A stretch of 64,000 bases of DNA. Origin: SSF14 sp046331245 (GTDB lineage Bacteria > Actinomycetota > Acidimicrobiia > Acidimicrobiales > Microtrichaceae). The stretch covers positions 120,579 to 184,578 of the forward strand of contig JAXLRH010000008.1 in assembly GCA_046331245.1 (NCBI GenBank). Direction: 5' to 3'. Positions 59,842 to 64,000 of this stretch are shown piece after piece; position 1 is the stretch's first letter, and every line of letters starts with the position of its first letter. The notes under the pieces are model-generated. The model saw only the letters and a list, made by a program, of their open reading frames with translations, searched no databases and was not told the DNA's origin. The position numbers were made by a program, and so were the translations under genes.

Positions 59842-60675
59842 ATGGCGACGAAGGAAGCAGGACAGATTCAGGGCATCGCCAAGGCGCTGCTCAGCCCCGT
59901 GTTCAAGTTCGCGTGGCGGGTGCGCACCGAGGGGCTCGACAAGATCCCGTCGTCCGGCGGCGTCATCCTCGCCCCCAACCACACGTCGGTGCTCGACTCG
60001 TTCTTCCTGCCGCTCGTGGTCAATCGTCCGATGACCTACGTCGGCAAGGCCGAGTACATGGACGACTGGAAGACCAAGTACCTCTTCCCGGCGATGGGCA
60101 TGATCCCCATCGATCGCTCCGGCGGCGACGCCTCCCAGCGTGCCCTCGACGCCGCGGTCGGCGTGCTCGAGCGCGGCGAACTCTTCGGCATCTACCCCGA
60201 GGGCACTCGATCACGATCGGGCAAGCTGCACAAGGGCCACACCGGCGTCGCCCGCATCGCGCTCCGCGCCAACTGCCCCATCGTGCCGGTGGGCATCATC
60301 GGCGCCGTCGACGTGCAGCCACCCGACGCCAAGCTGCCGCGGCCGTTCATGGAGGTGCTGATCCGCTTCGGCGATCCCATCGACGTGTCCCGCTACGCCG
60401 ACCGCGCGAACGACCGTCTGGTGCTCCGGCAGCTGACGGACGAGGTGATGTACTCCATCCGCGACCTGTCCGGTCAGGAGTACGTCGACTCGTACGCGAC
60501 CAAGCAGCACGAGACGATGCCGGCGGAGTCCACCCACATCGTCACCCCGGAGCCCAGCCCCGAGGTGCTGCCGCCGCTCGTCGAGCGGCCAAAGTCGATG
60601 TCCACCGAGGCGGCCGAGCCACGCTCGTCCACCGCGGTGCTGCAGTCACGACCTCTGGTGGATCTGTCGTTCTGA
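59842..60675 (+). CDS. plsC: 1-acyl-glycerol-3-phosphate acyltransferase
   Basis: Acyltransferase of 277 residues for phosphatidic-acid synthesis at the membrane. Motif I NHTSVLD (His47, Asp52), motif III IYPEGTRSRSGKLHKG, motif IV CPIVPVGIIGA. Only the N-terminal region is amphipathic. An extra ~60-residue Pro/Ser/Thr-rich C-terminal tail ends in VDLSF. ATG 59842 has AAGGGGGG just upstream. TAGGGT (59813-59818) is a possible -10. Confidence 0.9.
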   Translation: MATKEAGQIQGIAKALLSPVFKFAWRVRTEGLDKIPSSGGVILAPNHTSVLDSFFLPLVVNRPMTYVGKAEYMDDWKTKYLFPAMGMIPIDRSGGDASQRALDAAVGVLERGELFGIYPEGTRSRSGKLHKGHTGVARIALRANCPIVPVGIIGAVDVQPPDAKLPRPFMEVLIRFGDPIDVSRYADRANDRLVLRQLTDEVMYSIRDLSGQEYVDSYATKQHETMPAESTHIVTPEPSPEVLPPLVERPKSMSTEAAEPRSSTAVLQSRPLVDLSF

Positions 60676-60736
60676 CAGATGGCCTCGGCGCGCCGCGAGT
60701 CGACGCACGAAACGTGATCGACCTGTCCTTCTGATG

Positions 60737-60800
60737 GGTCGAGGCCACCTTCGCTAGGCACGGTCGCTTCGCTCCCTGCTAACGCTCCGGTACCTCGACC
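60737..60800 (+). promoter_or_regulatory. Predicted stem-loop in the thrS leader
   Basis: GGTCGAGG (60737-60744) and CCTCGACC (60793-60800) pair perfectly around a 48-nt loop that can fold further. It lies upstream of a possible -10 TAGGCT (60810-60815), so it may belong to an upstream transcript. A regulatory role for thrS is possible but unproven. Confidence 0.35.
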
Positions 60801-60823
60801 AGCCCCCGGTAGGCTGCACGGCC

Positions 60824-62785
60824 ATGTCCGAGATCACGATCACCCTGCCTGACGGTTCCGCCCGCTCCCTCCCCGAGGGCGCGACCGGCACCACCCTGGC
60901 GGCGGAGATCGGGCCGGGGCTCGCGAAGGCGGCGCTCGTGGTCGAGGTCGACGGTCAGCCGGCCGATCTCGCCGCGCCGCTGCCGGACCACGCCTCGGTG
61001 CGCTTCGTCACCGACCGCGACGCCGAGGCGCTCGAGCACCTCCGGCACTCGACGGCGCACGTGCTCGCGCAGGCGGTGCTCGGCATGTGGCCCGGCGCCA
61101 CGTTCGCCGGTGGTCCGGCCATCGACGACGGCTTCTACTACGACTTCGAGCTGCCCGGCGGCGCCACGTTCTCCGAGGACGACCTCGCCGCCATCGAGGC
61201 GCGGATGCGCGAGATCATCGCCGCCGACCAGCCCTTCGAGCGCTTCGAGCTGCCGGTGGGCGAGGCGAAGGACCTCATGTCCGCGCACCCCTACAAGCAG
61301 GCGTTCATGGACCTCGCCGAATCCGGCGACGACGCCGACGGCGAGGTGTCGGCGGGGGAGCGGATCAGCTTCTACCGGAACTCGCCGGAGTTCGTCGACA
61401 TGTGTCGCGGCCCGCACGTTCCGTCCACCGGTCGCCTCGGGCACTTCAAGCTGATGCGGGTCGCCGGCGCGTACTTCCGCGGCTCGGAGAAGAACCCGAT
61501 GCTGCAGCGCATCTACGGCACGGCGTGGGCGTCGAAGAAGGAGCTCGCCGCCCACCTGCACCGGCTCGAGGAGGCCATCAAGCGCGACCACCGACGGCTC
61601 GCCCACGAGCTCGACCTCGTGTCGTGGCCCGAGGAGCTCGGCCCCGGCCTCGCCGTGTGGCACCCCAAGGGAGCGCTCGTGCGCAAGACGATGGAGGACT
61701 ACTCGCGCTTCCGTCACGAGCACGGCGGCTACGACTTCGTGTTCAGTCCGCACATCGCGAAGTCGGTGCTGTGGGAGACGTCGGGGCACCTCGACTTCTA
61801 CGCCGACTCGATGTACCCGCCCATGGAGATGGACGGCGCGACCTACTACCCGAAGCCGATGAACTGCCCGTTCCACGTGATGGTGTACCGGTCGTCGCAG
61901 CGGTCCTACCGCGATCTCCCGCTCCGCCTGTTCGAGCTCGGCACGGTGTACCGCTACGAGCTGTCGGGCGCTGTGCACGGCCTGCTGCGCAGCCGCGGCT
62001 TCACCCAGGACGACAGCCACATCTTCTGCACGCTCGACCAGGTGCAGGAGGAGCTGGCGTCGCTGCTCGACTTCGTGCTCGACGTCCTGCGTTCGTTCGG
62101 CTTCACCGACTTCCAGGCCAAGTTGTCGACTCGACCGCTCGAGAAGTCAGTGGGCGAGGACAAGCTGTGGGAGCTCGCCACCGACGGCCTGCGCAACGCG
62201 CTCGAAGGGGCCGGCCTCGACTACATCGTCGACGACGGCGGCGGCGCGTTCTACGGACCGAAGATCGACGTCGACGTGCGTGACGCGATCGGCCGCAGCT
62301 GGCAGCTGTCCACGCTGCAGCTCGACTTCAACCTGCCCGAGCGGTTCGCCATCGAGTACGTGGCGCCGGACGGCACCCGCAAGCAGCCCGTCATGATCCA
62401 CCGTGCGCTGTTCGGCTCCGTCGAGCGGTTCTTCGGCGTGCTCCTCGAGCACTACGCCGGCGCGCTGCCCACGTGGCTCGCCCCCGTGCAGGTGCGCGTG
62501 CTCCCCGTGGCCGATGCGCATTCGCAGTACGCGGCGGACGTGCTCGCGTCGCTGAAGGCGCAGGGCCTGCGCGCCGACGTGGTGTGGGCCGACGAATCGT
62601 TGGGCAACCGCATTCGCAAGGCCAAGGGCGAGAAGCTCCCGTACGTGCTCGTGGTCGGCGACGACGACGTCGCCAACGGCACCGTCGGGGTCAACGCCCG
62701 CGGCAACGACGTCGAGCGCGATGTGCCGGTCGCTTCGTTCGTCGAGCGGATCACCGCCGAGGTCGCGGACTTCCGCGGCGTCTGA
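60824..62785 (+). CDS. thrS: Threonyl-tRNA synthetase
   Basis: Class-II aminoacyl-tRNA synthetase of 653 residues. TGS domain (~1-66; EITITLPDGSARSLPEGATG), editing domain with HSTAHVLAQAVLGMWPGA, catalytic core (~245-540) with PKPMNCPFHVMVYRS (zinc Cys348), RGFTQDDSHIFC and QLDFNLPERF, then the anticodon-binding domain (APVQVRVLPV onward). Full length and unbroken. ATG 60824 is 9 nt after TAGGCT. The HIT gene starts 13 bp after the stop. Confidence 0.97.
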   Translation: MSEITITLPDGSARSLPEGATGTTLAAEIGPGLAKAALVVEVDGQPADLAAPLPDHASVRFVTDRDAEALEHLRHSTAHVLAQAVLGMWPGATFAGGPAIDDGFYYDFELPGGATFSEDDLAAIEARMREIIAADQPFERFELPVGEAKDLMSAHPYKQAFMDLAESGDDADGEVSAGERISFYRNSPEFVDMCRGPHVPSTGRLGHFKLMRVAGAYFRGSEKNPMLQRIYGTAWASKKELAAHLHRLEEAIKRDHRRLAHELDLVSWPEELGPGLAVWHPKGALVRKTMEDYSRFRHEHGGYDFVFSPHIAKSVLWETSGHLDFYADSMYPPMEMDGATYYPKPMNCPFHVMVYRSSQRSYRDLPLRLFELGTVYRYELSGAVHGLLRSRGFTQDDSHIFCTLDQVQEELASLLDFVLDVLRSFGFTDFQAKLSTRPLEKSVGEDKLWELATDGLRNALEGAGLDYIVDDGGGAFYGPKIDVDVRDAIGRSWQLSTLQLDFNLPERFAIEYVAPDGTRKQPVMIHRALFGSVERFFGVLLEHYAGALPTWLAPVQVRVLPVADAHSQYAADVLASLKAQGLRADVVWADESLGNRIRKAKGEKLPYVLVVGDDDVANGTVGVNARGNDVERDVPVASFVERITAEVADFRGV

Positions 62786-62798
62786 CGGGCAACCTCCC

Positions 62799-63314
62799 AT
62801 GGCTCTCGACCATCTCTGGGCGACCTGGCGCTCGAACTACGTGTCTGCGGTCGTCGACACGCGCCGCGACGACCCTGTCGGCGGTCACACCCTGTTCGAG
62901 CGGATCCTCGCGGCACCCGGCGGCGACGACGAGAAGCACCTCCTGCACCGCGGCGAGACGTGCTTCGTGCTGCTCAACAAGTTCCCGTACAGCTCCGGGC
63001 ACCTGCTCGTGCTGCCCAATCGGGGAGAGCCGGATCTCGAGGGGCTGAGCGCGGAGGAGCACGAGGAGCTCTGGCGGCTCGTCACCACGTCGGTCGTCGC
63101 GCTCAAGGCCGCGTTCCGGTGCGACGCGGTCAATGTGGGCATCAACCTCGGCGAGGCCGCGGGCGGCAGCCAGTCGGACCACCTCCACGTGCACTGCGTG
63201 CCGCGGTGGATCGGCGATGCCAACTTCATCGGCGTCGCCGCCGAGACGCGTGTGCTGCCCGTGTCGCTCGACGAGGCGTGGTCGCGACTCCGTGAGGTGT
63301 GGGGGAGCGCCTGA
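62799..63314 (+). CDS. HIT-family nucleotide hydrolase/phosphorylase
   Basis: Protein of 171 residues with the histidine triad HLHVH (His128, His130, His132) in HLHVHCVPRWIGD. GETCFVLLNKFPYSSGHLLVLP is the family's first half. Length and the RWIGDANF tail resemble AP4A phosphorylase/Aph1-like actinobacterial HIT proteins. It probably hydrolyses dinucleotide polyphosphates. Start 13 bp after thrS, so co-transcribed. Confidence 0.9.
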   Translation: MALDHLWATWRSNYVSAVVDTRRDDPVGGHTLFERILAAPGGDDEKHLLHRGETCFVLLNKFPYSSGHLLVLPNRGEPDLEGLSAEEHEELWRLVTTSVVALKAAFRCDAVNVGINLGEAAGGSQSDHLHVHCVPRWIGDANFIGVAAETRVLPVSLDEAWSRLREVWGSA

Positions 63315-63340
63315 CGGCTTCGGTCGTGACGGCCCGGGTC

Positions 63341-63377
63341 GCCCGCTCTCGTCGGGCGGTCGGGGGCGGCTTCGCCC
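63341..63377. terminator. Two adjacent GC hairpins after the HIT gene
   Basis: GCCCG-N7-CGGGC (63341-63357) and GGGCG-gctt-CGCCC (63364-63377... second stem 63364-63377 includes CGCCC at 63373-63377). Likely terminator of the thrS-HIT operon; no T-tract. Confidence 0.4.
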
Positions 63378-63395
63378 GAGCTCGTCGGCGGGCCC

Positions 63396-63401
63396 TAGTC
63401 T
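63396..63401 (+). promoter_or_regulatory. -10 TAGTCT of the small membrane protein
   Basis: It ends 7 nt before GTG 63408, consistent with a leaderless transcript. Confidence 0.5.
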
Positions 63402-63407
63402 CGGGGC

Positions 63408-63935
63408 GTGACCGAATCGACGAGCGATCCGTCGACCAGCGACGCCGACCATGTCGACACGCTGCCGAGCGATCTCGACATCACCGAGCTCTCGGGCGAC
63501 TACCTGCTGCCCAACAACAACCGGCGCCGCATCCCTGCAGCGATCTACCTGGTCATCGCCGTCGCGTGCCTCGTGCTGTGGATCACCCAGCGCGACGCAT
63601 CGCCGCTCGTCAACGACGGGTTCCTCTGGGTGTCCATCCTGCTCGGCGCATTCGCGGTGTTCGGTTTCGTGGCGGGGCGCACCCTACTGATCGACGAGAC
63701 CGATGCGCTCGAGCGGGCCACCGCGACGGTCGGGTTTCCCGTCGGCCACGCGTCCGCCCAGATGGTGTGGCGGGGCCTGCTGTCGCGACCGGTGTGGCGT
63801 CTGCTGGCCTACTCGGCGGACAACCCGCCGTCGCGTCGGGCCATGGTGATCGTGGACGGCATCTCGGGTGAGGTGGTCGAGTGGTTCGCCGAGTCGAATC
63901 CCGAGGACTGGGCACAGGTCAGTCCCGGGAAGTAG
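63408..63935 (+). CDS. Membrane protein of unknown function
   Basis: Protein of 175 residues with an acidic Ser/Asp-rich head (~1-38), two TM helices (IYLVIAVACLVLWI, about 46-59, and FLWVSILLGAFAVFGFVAG, about 72-90), and a soluble C-terminus with ATATVGFPVGHASAQMVWRGLLSRPVWRLLAYSAD. No family recognised. GTG start with a -10 seven nt upstream. Confidence 0.7.
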   Translation: MTESTSDPSTSDADHVDTLPSDLDITELSGDYLLPNNNRRRIPAAIYLVIAVACLVLWITQRDASPLVNDGFLWVSILLGAFAVFGFVAGRTLLIDETDALERATATVGFPVGHASAQMVWRGLLSRPVWRLLAYSADNPPSRRAMVIVDGISGEVVEWFAESNPEDWAQVSPGK

Positions 63936-63966
63936 GTGGCGTTGTACGCTGGCCACATCGTTCCCC

Positions 63967-63996
63967 TATGCTTACTGTAGTTAGCAATTAGCTGAC
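63967..63996 (+). promoter_or_regulatory. AT-rich promoter/operator for a gene beyond the window
   Basis: TATGCT (63967-63972) is a good -10. Just after it, GTTAGC-aatta-GCTGAC (63980-63996) is an imperfect inverted repeat, of a type used by MarR-like repressors. The AT content is unusual for this DNA. Confidence 0.45.
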
Positions 63997-64000
63997 CACA

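Noticed and set aside
60737..60823. T-box riboswitch before thrS
   Set aside because: The stem lacks the T-box sequence and specifier loop, and a probable -10 lies downstream of it.
1..64000. tRNA, rRNA, insertion sequences, phage or integrase genes
   Set aside because: No cloverleaf, rRNA segment, transposase or recombinase motif was seen on either strand.

Overview
The window is very GC-rich, densely coded DNA without tRNA, rRNA, CRISPR or recognisable insertion sequences. It fits a free-living actinobacterium. Supporting signs are a mycothiol-type cysteine ligase (MshC-like), an F420:NADP oxidoreductase and two F420-type LLM oxidoreductases, an OtsA/OtsB trehalose route with a GH15 domain, an LAxTG sortase substrate, and many genes whose -10 hexamer sits about 7 nt before the start codon (leaderless transcripts). 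An Acidimicrobiia-like lineage is my guess, not something the sequence proves.

Layout. 0-1.7 kb: end of an ECF-type importer (ATPase, S-component). 1.7-8.1 kb: an HDOD-GGDEF protein, a copper module (CsoR-type operator, copZ, copA) and a GAF/PAS/GGDEF diguanylate cyclase. 8.0-12.6 kb (minus): EamA exporter, lipoprotein of unknown function, sortase-anchored surface protein ending in a tandem hairpin array, LLM oxidoreductase. 12.6-17.9 kb: a GlxA/AraC regulator, an alpha/beta hydrolase, a metallophosphoesterase lipoprotein and an RND/HlyD adaptor, all broken by frameshifts inside one ~3.3 kb block on both strands; this looks like unpolished sequence more than decay.

16.1-24.9 kb: an envelope-type system: sensor kinase, MacB-like ABC transporter flanked by two periplasmic adaptors, a divergent OmpR-type regulator and a DUF5666-like glycine-rich protein. 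The adaptor operon and the DUF5666-like gene share a promoter element (CTGAGGTTCG, five bases, GACGATGAC), which suggests one regulon. 24.9-29.1 kb: TetR-controlled heterodimeric ABC exporter with one degenerate ATP site. 29.1-34.1 kb: cytosolic-looking kinase-like protein, SDR, thioredoxin-fold protein, LLM oxidoreductase. 34.2-38.5 kb: arylsulfatase, coupled lipoprotein, dehalogenase-like hydrolase. 38.5-42.4 kb: two small membrane/PH-like proteins and a penicillin-acylase lipoprotein.

42.5-45.5 kb: a second GGDEF gene coupled to a separate HDOD gene, mirroring the fused protein at 1.7 kb. 46.5-51.2 kb: a tight three-gene trehalose operon (small APH-type kinase, OtsA, OtsB fused to GH15) that could in principle run a complete trehalose-glucose cycle. 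51.3-57.7 kb: M23 peptidase, SRPBCC protein, ABC ATPase, two CNNM/CBS membrane proteins, APH-type kinase with DUF6285-like partner. 57.8-63.9 kb: npdG, mshC-like, plsC, thrS, HIT protein and a small membrane protein. The window ends in an AT-rich promoter/operator for a gene outside it.
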